A program made the position numbers and the translations under genes. The notes under the pieces are model-generated. The model was not told the origin of the DNA and did not search any database. It saw only the letters and a list, made by a program, of their open reading frames with translations. From Gracilibacteraceae bacterium (GTDB lineage Bacteria; Bacillota; Desulfitobacteriia; Desulfitobacteriales; Syntrophobotulaceae): DNA of 64,000 bases. Of the stretch, positions 22,478 to 30,736 are shown piece after piece; position 1 is the first letter of the stretch; every line of letters begins with the position of its first letter. The stretch covers positions 22,784-86,783 of the forward strand of contig JAISAH010000120.1 in NCBI GenBank assembly GCA_031266805.1. Direction: 5' to 3'.

Positions 22478-23299
22478 CTAACGCGAAGGTTTGCGATAAA
22501 CGGCCGGTTGGATGAACTGGAACGGCGTGGCGTCTCTGGTTATGGTTTCCGAGTGGCCGATAAAAAGGTAGCCGCCCGGTTCCAGCCGTTCGTAATATTT
22601 ATTCACCAACTGCTTGCGGGTTTCCTGATCAAAATAAATCATCACATTGCGGCAGAAAATGAGATTGAACAAGTAGGGAAAATGGAAATCATCCATCAGG
22701 TTCAGCACTTTGAACTCCACATTCTGGCGAATGGCCGGCACGACCTGATACTCGTCCTTCTTATTTTCAGCCGGTTTAAAATATTTCACCCGCCAGTTAA
22801 GGGGGATATCCTTCAGCAAATCGGCTTTATACGTCGCTTCTTTCGCCCCGGTCAGCACGGATTGCGAAATATCGGTCGCCAGCACCGGCGTGCGCCAGAG
22901 CGATTTTTTCACGCCGAAATAATCGTTTATCGTCATCAAAGTGGTATAAGCTTCCGCCCCCAGTGAACAGCCGGCGCTCCATATCCGGTAAATCTTGCGC
23001 GTGTTTGTTTTTTCCTGTTCCGGTAAAATTTTATCTTTCAGATACTCAAAATGTTTCGGTTCCCGCATGAAAAACGTCAGGTTCGTCGTGATTTTATTTA
23101 AAAACGTCGTTATTTCTTCACCACTGGTATCTTTGCGCAATAAAAGAATATAGTCTGAGAAAGTTTTGCAGCCTTTAGCCTGCAAAGTCGAGTTCAGACG
23201 CCCTTCTATCAGCACGCGCTTACTTTCCAGATTGATACCGTATCTGGTTTTGACGTAAGTGTACATTTCTTTGAATTCTTTATCCGTCAGTTTAATCAT
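22478..23299 (-). CDS. cheR: Receptor methyltransferase CheR
   Basis: A 273-residue SAM-dependent glutamate methyltransferase. The N-terminal helical domain (YGINLESKRVLIEGRL) is followed by the Rossmann domain with RIWSAGCSLGAEAYT (SAM site) and NLIFCRNVMIYF, ending YLFIGHSET. The start is ATG at 23297-23299 with GGAG five to six bases upstream. It lies between the two couplers, with cheB next. Confidence 0.96.
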   Translation of the reverse strand: MIKLTDKEFKEMYTYVKTRYGINLESKRVLIEGRLNSTLQAKGCKTFSDYILLLRKDTSGEEITTFLNKITTNLTFFMREPKHFEYLKDKILPEQEKTNTRKIYRIWSAGCSLGAEAYTTLMTINDYFGVKKSLWRTPVLATDISQSVLTGAKEATYKADLLKDIPLNWRVKYFKPAENKKDEYQVVPAIRQNVEFKVLNLMDDFHFPYLFNLIFCRNVMIYFDQETRKQLVNKYYERLEPGGYLFIGHSETITRDATPFQFIQPAVYRKPSR

Positions 23300-23331
23300 T
23301 TTTTCTCCATCGGCGCCAAAAATCGGGGACG

Positions 23332-23799
23332 TCAACCGTCGCGCAATATACGCCGGCAATCAAGCAGGAGCCTGACCTTGCCTTTGTCCTGGGCCACGCC
23401 TTTCATAAAATTGCCGGAATAATCATTCGCCGCGCCGGGCGGCGCCGATATATTGTCGTCGGCAATATCCACCACTTCGTCTATCGAGTCCACCACCAGC
23501 CCCACCACGTCCTCATCCACTTCCACGACTACGATGCATGTTTTGGCGTCATATTCCCGGAGCGCTTTTCGAAAACGGAGACGCATGTCGATGATCGGAA
23601 TGACCTTGCCGCGCAGATTCATGATACCGATGATATAGGGGGGAATTTTCGGCACCCGCGTCATGTTCTGCACGCCAATGATCTCCAGGATATATTCTAT
23701 ATCCAGGCCGAAGCATTGTTCATCCAGTAAAAATGTCAGATATTTACCGCGCAGAGTGTTTTCGGTTTCCTGGATTTCCTGAGCCACAATTTCATTCAT
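23332..23799 (-). CDS. cheW: Chemotaxis coupling protein CheW (first copy)
   Basis: A 155-residue CheW with YLTFLLDEQCFGLDIEYILE, PPYIIGIMNLRGKVIPIIDM and VRLLLDCRRIL. The start ATG at 23797-23799 has GAGG upstream at good distance. It is the first gene after cheA, the usual partner arrangement. Confidence 0.95.
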   Translation of the reverse strand: MNEIVAQEIQETENTLRGKYLTFLLDEQCFGLDIEYILEIIGVQNMTRVPKIPPYIIGIMNLRGKVIPIIDMRLRFRKALREYDAKTCIVVVEVDEDVVGLVVDSIDEVVDIADDNISAPPGAANDYSGNFMKGVAQDKGKVRLLLDCRRILRDG

Positions 23800-23843
23800 C
23801 TGAATTCCTCTTTCCGCTGGTTGGAGATCCGCAGGCAATAGCT

Positions 23844-26192
23844 TTAATGGAGCAGGCTCGACATTTCCAGTATCAGGCTGATGCTGCCGTCGCCGAGGAT
23901 CGTGCAGCCCACAATGCCGTCGTCCCGCAGATCATACGAAGAAAGGTAGGACGGCAGGGGTTTTACGACCACCTGATACTGGCCGAGCAGTTCGTCGGCG
24001 AAAACACAGGCCGCGCTGCCGCCGGCCTCGACGAGGATCAGAATGCCCTCCTCGATATCCGTCACCTCAGTCTCCATATCCAACGCTTCATACAAGCGGA
24101 TGATCGGATAGCATTCGTTACGGATCAGCACCATCTGCGTGCCGTTCGCGTCCTCTATGATATTCTGCGCTGTGCATTTAAACGTCTGGTTGATGACATT
24201 TATGGGGATAGTCAGGATGGACTTTCCGACAGCCACTTTCATCGCGTCAATGATGGCCAGCGTGAGCGGTATTTTGAATATGGACGCCATGCCGAGGCCT
24301 TTCCGGCTCTCGATCGTCACTGTGCCGCCGATTTTTTCGATGTTTTTCTTCACCACGTCCATTCCGACGCCGCGGCCGGAAAATTCCGTCACTTCACTTT
24401 TGGTGGAAAACCCCGGCAACAGGAGCAGGAGGAACGCTTCTTTCTCCGAGTATTCGGCAGGGCTTTTGGTCAAGAGGCCTTTCTCCGCCGCCTTGTTCAG
24501 CAATACTTCGCGGTCCAGACCTTTGCCGTCGTCTTGGACGGTGATGAGGATCTCCCCGGCGGAATTCTGCGCCGACAAAACGATCTTGCCTTTTTCCGGC
24601 TTGCCGCCCGCCAGACGGTCCGCCCGGCTTTCAATGCCGTGATCCATCGAATTGCGCACAAGATGCATGAGCGGATCGGCGATGCTGTCCACGATCGTTT
24701 TATCTACTTCGGTTTCCTCGCCGACGAGGATGAGTTCCACGTCTTTATCCAGTTTTTTATTCATATCGCGCACTATACGGAACATTTTCTGAAACGCTCC
24801 GGACACGGAAACCATGCGCAGCGACATGGAAATATCCTGCAATTCCCCCGTCAACTTGCGGAGCTGGCGGGCCGATTTGGTAAAATTTTCCAATTCAAGG
24901 TCTTGCAGATCCGGGCTGGAGGTGACCATCGACTCTGTGATGACAATTTCCCCCACCAGCTCCATCAGCGCGTCTAGCTTATTCAGGCTTACGCTGATCA
25001 GGTTCTGTTTGACCACCCGGCCGCTTTCCGGAGCAGGTGCCGGGGAAACCGCCGGTTGCGGCTTCACGGCCACAGCCGCCGCCGGCCCGGATTGTTCCTC
25101 TTTCGCTATAGAGACCGGCACTGGCGCCGCCGGCGCCTCGTCCGCGGCTGTCTCCTCCCAGTTTTCCGTCGCGTAAGACTTCACATGCAGACCTTGCTCC
25201 ACGACGCCGAGGACGTCGCCGACCCGCCCGTCGTCGCTCACGATCAGGAGAAAACCCTCATGGATGACCTGCTGCGTCGCTTCTTCGTTATTGATAAGCT
25301 GTTCCGGGACGGAACGAATGTCCGGATAAACTTCCAGCACCTGATTCAAAAGCTGAAAAGCCCGCATGTTTTCCATACCGCAGCCGTCTTCAAAAAAGAC
25401 GCGGATGGCGCTCGCTTCTTTTTTGCGCGCCAGCTTATATTCACGCCCGCCCGCGGTAAAAGAAGCTATATTCAGCGAGTTGTTCAGCAGATCCGTCACT
25501 TTGCCCACATCAGCGGCATCTTCTAAAACAACGCGAAATCCGCGCGTGATGATCTCCTGGACAGCCGCTTCGCTGTTTTCCAGTCTTTCCGGCACAGAGA
25601 CGCATTGTACGCCGATTTCCCGCATTTTGTTCAAAATAATCATGGCGCGGACGTTTTCCATTTGGCAGCCTTCATCAAAACGAACCAGCACCTCACGGGA
25701 ATCATCCGTCGTCGCCGCCGGCGGTTCGGCGGCTGACGGCGAGGGGATGCTGCGGCCAGGCGGAGGCGGAGGCGCCGGGGTTTCGCCTTTCAGCACGCCG
25801 AGAAAATTCAGGATGCGTTCTTCCAGAAAAGCGATGTCCGAGTTCAGCGGTTCCCCGTTTTCCACTTTCTCGATTTCTTCTTTCAAAAAATCGTTGGCCT
25901 GAAAGACCAGGTTGCACAAATCCTCGTTCATTTCCCGGTCAACGCCGTTATTCCGGATATAGGAAAAGAGGTCCTCGACCTTATGGGCGACTTTCGCTAT
26001 TTCATTAAATTCCATCATGGCGGAAGATCCTTTGATCGTGTGCATGATGCGGAAAATAGAGTTGATTTCCTCTTCGCTGAACTCGTTGCTCTTTTCAGCG
26101 CCGAGCAAGATCTGATCTAATTGCTCCAGCAGGGAATTTGTTTCATACAGGTACATTTCCGCCATGGAATCATTGATGGTAATATCTGCCAT
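23844..26192 (-). CDS. cheA: Chemotaxis histidine kinase CheA with two P2-like domains
   Basis: A 782-residue kinase. P1 (1-105) carries the phosphorylated His51 in IMHTIKGSSAMM. Two similar segments follow, about 167-248 (VRFDEGCQMENVRAMIILN) and about 262-342 (VFFEDGCGMENMRAFQLLN), which look like a duplicated P2 response-regulator-binding domain. After a Pro/Ala linker come P3 dimerisation (from about 396), P4 with LVRNSMDHGIES, DDGKGLD and GRGVGMDVVK, and P5 (CheW-like). It heads the ten-gene extended che operon. The ribosome site is weak (GGGTGATGAATA). Confidence 0.97.
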   Translation of the reverse strand: MADITINDSMAEMYLYETNSLLEQLDQILLGAEKSNEFSEEEINSIFRIMHTIKGSSAMMEFNEIAKVAHKVEDLFSYIRNNGVDREMNEDLCNLVFQANDFLKEEIEKVENGEPLNSDIAFLEERILNFLGVLKGETPAPPPPPGRSIPSPSAAEPPAATTDDSREVLVRFDEGCQMENVRAMIILNKMREIGVQCVSVPERLENSEAAVQEIITRGFRVVLEDAADVGKVTDLLNNSLNIASFTAGGREYKLARKKEASAIRVFFEDGCGMENMRAFQLLNQVLEVYPDIRSVPEQLINNEEATQQVIHEGFLLIVSDDGRVGDVLGVVEQGLHVKSYATENWEETAADEAPAAPVPVSIAKEEQSGPAAAVAVKPQPAVSPAPAPESGRVVKQNLISVSLNKLDALMELVGEIVITESMVTSSPDLQDLELENFTKSARQLRKLTGELQDISMSLRMVSVSGAFQKMFRIVRDMNKKLDKDVELILVGEETEVDKTIVDSIADPLMHLVRNSMDHGIESRADRLAGGKPEKGKIVLSAQNSAGEILITVQDDGKGLDREVLLNKAAEKGLLTKSPAEYSEKEAFLLLLLPGFSTKSEVTEFSGRGVGMDVVKKNIEKIGGTVTIESRKGLGMASIFKIPLTLAIIDAMKVAVGKSILTIPINVINQTFKCTAQNIIEDANGTQMVLIRNECYPIIRLYEALDMETEVTDIEEGILILVEAGGSAACVFADELLGQYQVVVKPLPSYLSSYDLRDDGIVGCTILGDGSISLILEMSSLLH

Positions 26193-26235
26193 TATTCATC
26201 ACCCGCATCTCATAAAAATACTATCAGCTTTGCGC

Positions 26236-26252
26236 CTGTTCAGCGATGGCCA
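26236..26252 (-). promoter_or_regulatory. 17-base motif shared by the cheA and chemoreceptor leaders
   Basis: CTGTTCAGCGATGGCCA (plus strand) recurs with one change at 57,874-57,890, each time about 20-45 bases before the start of a chemotaxis gene on the minus strand. Read on the minus strand it could encode (M/V)AIAEQ from an ATG or GTG. It may be a shared control site, a leader peptide or a trace of duplication. Confidence 0.4.
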
Positions 26253-26323
26253 CTCGTACTCGCATACTATATTAATTATTTCGTCCCTCAAACAAAAAAA
26301 TGAAGGAAATATATACCATTTAA

Positions 26324-26350
26324 TAAAATTCTCCGCTGTTTATCCGAAAT
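26324..26350 (+). promoter_or_regulatory. Sigma-28 (SigD/FliA) type promoter
   Basis: TAAA (26324-26327), 16 bases, then CCGAAAT (26344-26350), close to the TAAA-N16-CCGATAA consensus for flagellar sigma factors. It lies about 65 bases before the plus-strand FliK-like gene, and sigma-28 itself is encoded nearby. Confidence 0.65.
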
Positions 26351-26416
26351 AATTAGTGGATACCTCTAAATACTCAGAGTGTCCAGCAGGTAAGCAAATG
26401 CCGATCGGAGTAAACG

Positions 26417-27829
26417 ATGCCTGATCAACTGTCAATTCCCTCTTTGCCGGCCGCCAGAGATCCCGTGACCAGAGTGGACGGCCCGCTTGGCTCGCAAGGA
26501 CCGAACCAATCCCCGAATATCGCCGATACCGCGCGCGTTATTCGTCCGTCCGACCGGGAAACGCTCCAGCAAAAACGGCCTGACGCCCCTCTGGAATTTA
26601 ATTTTCGCTCCCTGAGCGCCCGCACCCTTCGGCTACTGTCCGATTCGGAGACCGCTACGCAGGCTTTGCGGCGCATATTATTCAGCCCGGAAGCGGCGCA
26701 ATTGCTGAAAGCCGGCTCGGCGGAGAGCGCTATGCTCATGCAGTTTTTGGAGTCTTTTTTTCTGCCGCCGGAAGAGTTGGGGGCTTACCTCAAAGCGAAT
26801 ATGGAGAACCTCTCGGTTTTCCGCGGGGAGTTTTTCGATGTCCTGCGCCAGATTTTAGCGCAAAACAGCCATTCTCCCCAAATCCAGGACGCTCTGGCGA
26901 ATTTTCTCAAAGGTCTGGAGCTTTTCCAGCACCGGCAGAACTCCGCCGCGCTCGTCATGCACAACTTAACGAATATTTTACCGCATCTGTCCGCCGACGG
27001 ACAGGAGGTCATCCGTTCCGCCCTGCTGGCGCTGGGCCGCTCGCTGGCCGACGAGAGCGCCGTCAGCGGAGCGATGAAAGACGTCATGCTGGTCCTCCGG
27101 AACGCGGCCGGCCTGCATAAAGACTCGCCCCTGCGCAATATGGTCATGCAGGCCATGCATAACCTGACGCGGCTGGAAGGCGGCGGTCAAACCGACCTTC
27201 TGCGGCTGTACAACACTTTCAGCGCCACGGTCCAGCAATTCGGCCGCCTCAGCCCGGAGCAGAAGGAGTTCTTGCAGGAAGCCCTGCTGGCCAAACTGCA
27301 TGCCGCCGCCGGCAGCGCGGCGACCGAACAGGTTTTTTCCGCCCTGGACAAGGGCCTGGCCGCGGACAACCCGCTGCCGATCCAACTCGCCTCCAGTCAC
27401 ACCCTGTCAGCCATACTCCTGAATAACAGTATTCTTTTGCCGCTGGTCTACATGTTCATTCCCTTAAAACTCGGCGACACCTTCCTTTTCTCTGAGTTAT
27501 GGGGCCAAGTGGAAAACGGGAGCGAGAGCGGCGGGAGCGAGGCGGCCGAACGCGGCGCGCGCCTGTTTTTCACATTGCAGAGCTCTGTTTTTGGCTATTT
27601 CCAAGGCACGCTGCAGACGAAAGGCCCGTCGCTCTCTGTCGAGCTTGAAGCGCCGGAATCAGCCATGGAGGCGATGGCCGGCCTGGAGGACTATCTGGCG
27701 CCCCTTACCGGCGCCTATGGATATGAATTGCGCACTGTCTCCGTCACCCCTCTCGCGCGGCAGAAAAAAATCTTTGACGTTTTCGACCCCCGCATACTGA
27801 AGGAGGCTTATCTGAATGTCCGGGTTTAA
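26417..27829 (+). CDS. FliK-like flagellar protein (YlqG-type), paired with an FlhB-C homologue
   Basis: A 470-residue protein without membrane segments. The N-terminus is Pro/Ser-rich, the middle is a long run of helices (about 60-330), and the last third is beta-rich with FFTLQSSVFGYFQGTL and LSVELEAPESAMEA, a pattern like the C-terminal domain of FliK hook-length proteins. The main reason for this call is context: it overlaps a small FlhB C-terminal homologue by 14 bases, the same pairing as ylqG-ylqH in Bacillus. The start ATG at 26417 has GGAG six bases upstream. It is transcribed opposite to both flagellar operons, from a sigma-28-type promoter. Confidence 0.6.
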   Translation: MPDQLSIPSLPAARDPVTRVDGPLGSQGPNQSPNIADTARVIRPSDRETLQQKRPDAPLEFNFRSLSARTLRLLSDSETATQALRRILFSPEAAQLLKAGSAESAMLMQFLESFFLPPEELGAYLKANMENLSVFRGEFFDVLRQILAQNSHSPQIQDALANFLKGLELFQHRQNSAALVMHNLTNILPHLSADGQEVIRSALLALGRSLADESAVSGAMKDVMLVLRNAAGLHKDSPLRNMVMQAMHNLTRLEGGGQTDLLRLYNTFSATVQQFGRLSPEQKEFLQEALLAKLHAAAGSAATEQVFSALDKGLAADNPLPIQLASSHTLSAILLNNSILLPLVYMFIPLKLGDTFLFSELWGQVENGSESGGSEAAERGARLFFTLQSSVFGYFQGTLQTKGPSLSVELEAPESAMEAMAGLEDYLAPLTGAYGYELRTVSVTPLARQKKIFDVFDPRILKEAYLNVRV

Positions 27830-28103
27830 GTCGCGTCTGGAACAGCAAATGGCTATCGCTTTGAAGTACAATCCCGACAAGGACAACGCCCCTGTAGTCG
27901 TGGCGGCCGGCAGCGGTTTTCTGGCCCAAAAGATCATCGAGATCGCCAATAAAAACAATGTGCCGGTTTATCAGGACAATTCCGCCGCTTCCATGCTTTC
28001 AGCTTTTGACGTCGGGATGGAAGTGCCGCCCGAACTCTATCAGGTGATCGCCGACATATACGTCTATATCCTCAAAGCGGGTTACGAGCTTCATATGTCG
28101 TAA
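27816..28103 (+). CDS. FlhB C-terminal-domain homologue (FlhX/YlqH type)
   Basis: Ninety-five residues matching the cytoplasmic C-terminal domain of FlhB: ALKYNPDKDNAPVVVAAG, then AQKIIEIANKNNVPVYQD and IADIYVYIL. The autocleavage NPTH motif is absent; NPDKDN stands near it. The start ATG at 27816 has AGGAGG nine bases upstream and overlaps the FliK-like gene by 14 bases. Its last 13 bases overlap the end of cheD on the other strand. Such proteins can partly replace the FlhB C-terminal domain in export switching; that function is not shown here. Confidence 0.85.
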   Translation: MSGFKSRLEQQMAIALKYNPDKDNAPVVVAAGSGFLAQKIIEIANKNNVPVYQDNSAASMLSAFDVGMEVPPELYQVIADIYVYILKAGYELHMS

Positions 28104-28570
28104 ATCTTGTTGAACGCCGTTTTTATCTGCAGGACGCCGGTTTCAACATTGAAAAATATCGACCGGCCGAAATCCTTGCCGGTATCTTCCGCGAAAATAC
28201 GGATCTTTTCCGCCTGCAGCGCCGACTTGACCGATTCGACGTTGCGCTGGCCGATATTGCCTAAGGCGCTGTCCGTCTTGCCGACGTTGAACATTTGAGC
28301 GCCGCCGGCGATCTTGGCCCTAAGGCGCAGGCGGTGGGCGCCCAACCGTTCCAGTTTCTGCACGAGCAGCGGTATTGCGGAGTCGGCGAATTTCATCAGG
28401 TTATCATTATTGTTCCGTTTGGGCAGCAAGATATGAGACAGGCCTCCGACATGAGCGATATTGTCAAAAAGACATATGCCGACGCAGGAACCCAGCGCGT
28501 AAGTCGCCACAACGGCCGGCGCTTTCGCCGCCGCCAAATCTGAAATTCCCACAATAATCGCTTTTTCCAT
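28091..28570 (-). CDS. cheD: Receptor deamidase CheD
   Basis: A 159-residue receptor glutamine deamidase with the catalytic Cys in LGSCVGICLF and His in GGLSHILLPK, plus KIAGGAQMF. In Bacillus CheD also controls CheC. The stop region overlaps the FlhX stop on the opposite strand by 13 bases. It is the last gene of the flagellar operon and shares one base with cheC. Confidence 0.95.
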   Translation of the reverse strand: MEKAIIVGISDLAAAKAPAVVATYALGSCVGICLFDNIAHVGGLSHILLPKRNNNDNLMKFADSAIPLLVQKLERLGAHRLRLRAKIAGGAQMFNVGKTDSALGNIGQRNVESVKSALQAEKIRIFAEDTGKDFGRSIFFNVETGVLQIKTAFNKIYDI

Positions 28571-29190
28571 CAGGCCACGCCCAATCTTCCCATCAGCAAA
28601 GCCAGCGACGCCTCTTCCAGGATCAAAATCAATTTGGTCTTTATATCGGCTTTGTCCTCCCGGCCGGTGAAAGCCCCTTCGATCAGCAAAACCTCGTCCC
28701 CGATATCGCCGTATTTTATCGCCGGCACGCTCAAAATCGCTCCGACCATATCCACGCAGATCGCCGGCACGGATATGCTTATTCTCAGATCCGTGAGCGA
28801 AGCTATGGCGTTCAGGTAAGAAGCGGACAAAATATTGCCTATCTCCTGGATCACGGACAGATCCATTTCGCTCAAGGCGCTGAAATCACGGGTTTCCGCG
28901 CCGAGTAAAGCGTTAAACACCTCGTGGGTGAATTCTTGCTGCAGGAGAAACATCATCGTTCCGCGCAAATCGTCCGTGACGTCGATCATAATGCCGACGA
29001 TGAGGTTTTCCACTCCGCCCAGCGCCTCGGCCAAATCGCCGTAACGCATCATATCCACCTTAGGCACAGTCATGTCGATGGTCTTCCCGATCATCTGCGC
29101 CAGCGACGAAGCCGCGTTGCCGGAACCGATATTGCCTATTTCCTTCAAAACGTCCAACTGAATGTCATTAAATTTTCCATATTCTATCAT
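28570..29190 (-). CDS. cheC: CheY-P phosphatase CheC
   Basis: A 206-residue CheC with both phosphatase half-sites: LKEIGNIGSGNAASSL (Glu and Asn) and IQEIGNILSASYLNAI, each followed by a conserved Pro. It dephosphorylates CheY-P and binds CheD, whose gene follows directly. Confidence 0.95.
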   Translation of the reverse strand: MIEYGKFNDIQLDVLKEIGNIGSGNAASSLAQMIGKTIDMTVPKVDMMRYGDLAEALGGVENLIVGIMIDVTDDLRGTMMFLLQQEFTHEVFNALLGAETRDFSALSEMDLSVIQEIGNILSASYLNAIASLTDLRISISVPAICVDMVGAILSVPAIKYGDIGDEVLLIEGAFTGREDKADIKTKLILILEEASLALLMGRLGVA

Positions 29191-29235
29191 GATGACCGGC
29201 TCCTCTAAATAGCCCGCGTCAACCGCGGTCCTGTA

Positions 29236-29964
29236 TTAATTCCTGAGTGAGTTGAGCTGCTGTTCCATTTCATCGCTGAGGGACACCAACCGGGCGCTCA
29301 TCTGGAAAGCCCTCTGCGTCTCGATCACCCGCGCCATCTCCGTCGCGACGTCCACATTGGAGCGTTCCAGATATCCCTGCCGCAAGTCAGGCGCGGGCGC
29401 GATTTCGGCCTGCCGCGAATCCTCCGTCGCCGCGTAGAGATTATTCCCTATTTTCATCAGCCCGTAAGGATTGGCAAAACGGTAAACGCCGACGCGCAGC
29501 TGCTCCTGCCCCGGCGACGCCGGCCAATCATCGGCAAAACGGATCGGCTCGCCCGCGCTGTTGAGCACAAGAGCGCCGGCCGCCGTCGTCAGGTAAAACC
29601 CATCCGGGTGCAAAGATTTGCGGAAACTGCCGTCCCGCGTGTAAGACGTCTCGCCGCTCACCGGGTCGCGCACCGCGAAAAAACCCTCGCCGGTCAGCGC
29701 GAAATCCAGCTCGCGCTCGCTTTGCGCCATCGCCCCCTGAGCGAAACTGACCGCCACCTGCACGGGCCGGACGCCGGCGCCGGCCCGCGCCCGGTCTTCC
29801 TCGCCTTCCGCCCTGTTCATATTGCCGTACAGCAGATCGGCAAAACCCATCGCTTCGCTCTTGTAACCGGAAGTGTTCACATTGCTCAGGTTGTTGGCAA
29901 TGACGCTCATGGCCTGTTCCTGAGCCAGCACCCCGCTGCGCGCGTTATAAAAAGAACTGATCAT
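29236..29964 (-). CDS. flgG: Flagellar rod protein FlgG-type
   Basis: A 242-residue hook-basal body protein: the N-terminal SVIANNLSNVNTSGYK motif and the C-terminal SNVDVATEMARVIETQRAFQ motif of the rod/hook family. With the preceding gene it forms the flgF-flgG (flhO-flhP in Bacillus) pair that builds the distal rod. The two paralogues are hard to name apart; FlgG is chosen because of the order and the better-preserved C-terminal motif. Confidence 0.88.
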   Translation of the reverse strand: MISSFYNARSGVLAQEQAMSVIANNLSNVNTSGYKSEAMGFADLLYGNMNRAEGEEDRARAGAGVRPVQVAVSFAQGAMAQSERELDFALTGEGFFAVRDPVSGETSYTRDGSFRKSLHPDGFYLTTAAGALVLNSAGEPIRFADDWPASPGQEQLRVGVYRFANPYGLMKIGNNLYAATEDSRQAEIAPAPDLRQGYLERSNVDVATEMARVIETQRAFQMSARLVSLSDEMEQQLNSLRN

Positions 29965-29989
29965 GGCCGTACCCTCCTCTCTCGCTTTC

Positions 29990-30736
29990 CTAAACCGGCC
30001 GGCCGATTTCGCTCACGGTCTGGCCGGTCGTTTCGTCTATCATTTTCATGATGCGCGAATAAGTCTGAAATTCCCGCGCGCTGACGATGGCCAGCGACAT
30101 CTCTTTGGTCATGTTCGTGTTAGACTGTTCCAGTGATTGCCAGACGACGGACTGGGCAAACTGCGGAGCGGCGTCTTCCGGCGCGATGAAAAACCCGTCG
30201 TCCGCCTTGACGAGCGCCGTGAGATCCTCGGTGGAAAACAAGCCTATCTGCGCCGCCAATTGCCCGTTTTCGTAGAGGCCGCCTTCGCTGTCGGCTGTGA
30301 ATCCGGTCCCGTTAAGCCGGATCGGCGCGCCGCCTGTGTCGAGGATATTGCCGCCGCGGGCGTGGACCAGATTGCCGTCCACATCGAGGGCAAACTCCCC
30401 GTTTCGCGTCCACAGCACGCTGCCGTCCTCTCGCTCCACGGCGAAAAACCCGTCGCCGCGCACGGCGAAATCCAGCGCCCGCTCCGTCGGCAGGAACCCA
30501 CCCTGCGTGAAATCCGTATAGGTTTCCTCCACCCGCCGCCCGAACACCGCCTGCCCCACCGAGCCGGAATCAGCCATCGCCAGCCGGGTCAGCAGTTTGG
30601 TCGCGAAAGTCGTATCCAGCGGCACGTCCCGCTTAAAGCCGGCGGTTTGCGTATTGACCATATTGTTGGCCAAAACGCTCAGGTTCTTGTTTTCGGTGAT
30701 AGCCCCCGCCGTCGCGGTAAAATAACTGCGGATCAT
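29990..30736 (-). CDS. flgF: Flagellar rod protein FlgF-type
   Basis: A 248-residue rod protein with SVLANNMVNTQTAGFK at the N-terminus and SNTNMTKEMSLAIVSAREFQ at the C-terminus. The start overlaps the sigma factor stop by four bases. It pairs with the FlgG-type gene downstream. Confidence 0.88.
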   Translation of the reverse strand: MIRSYFTATAGAITENKNLSVLANNMVNTQTAGFKRDVPLDTTFATKLLTRLAMADSGSVGQAVFGRRVEETYTDFTQGGFLPTERALDFAVRGDGFFAVEREDGSVLWTRNGEFALDVDGNLVHARGGNILDTGGAPIRLNGTGFTADSEGGLYENGQLAAQIGLFSTEDLTALVKADDGFFIAPEDAAPQFAQSVVWQSLEQSNTNMTKEMSLAIVSAREFQTYSRIMKMIDETTGQTVSEIGRPV

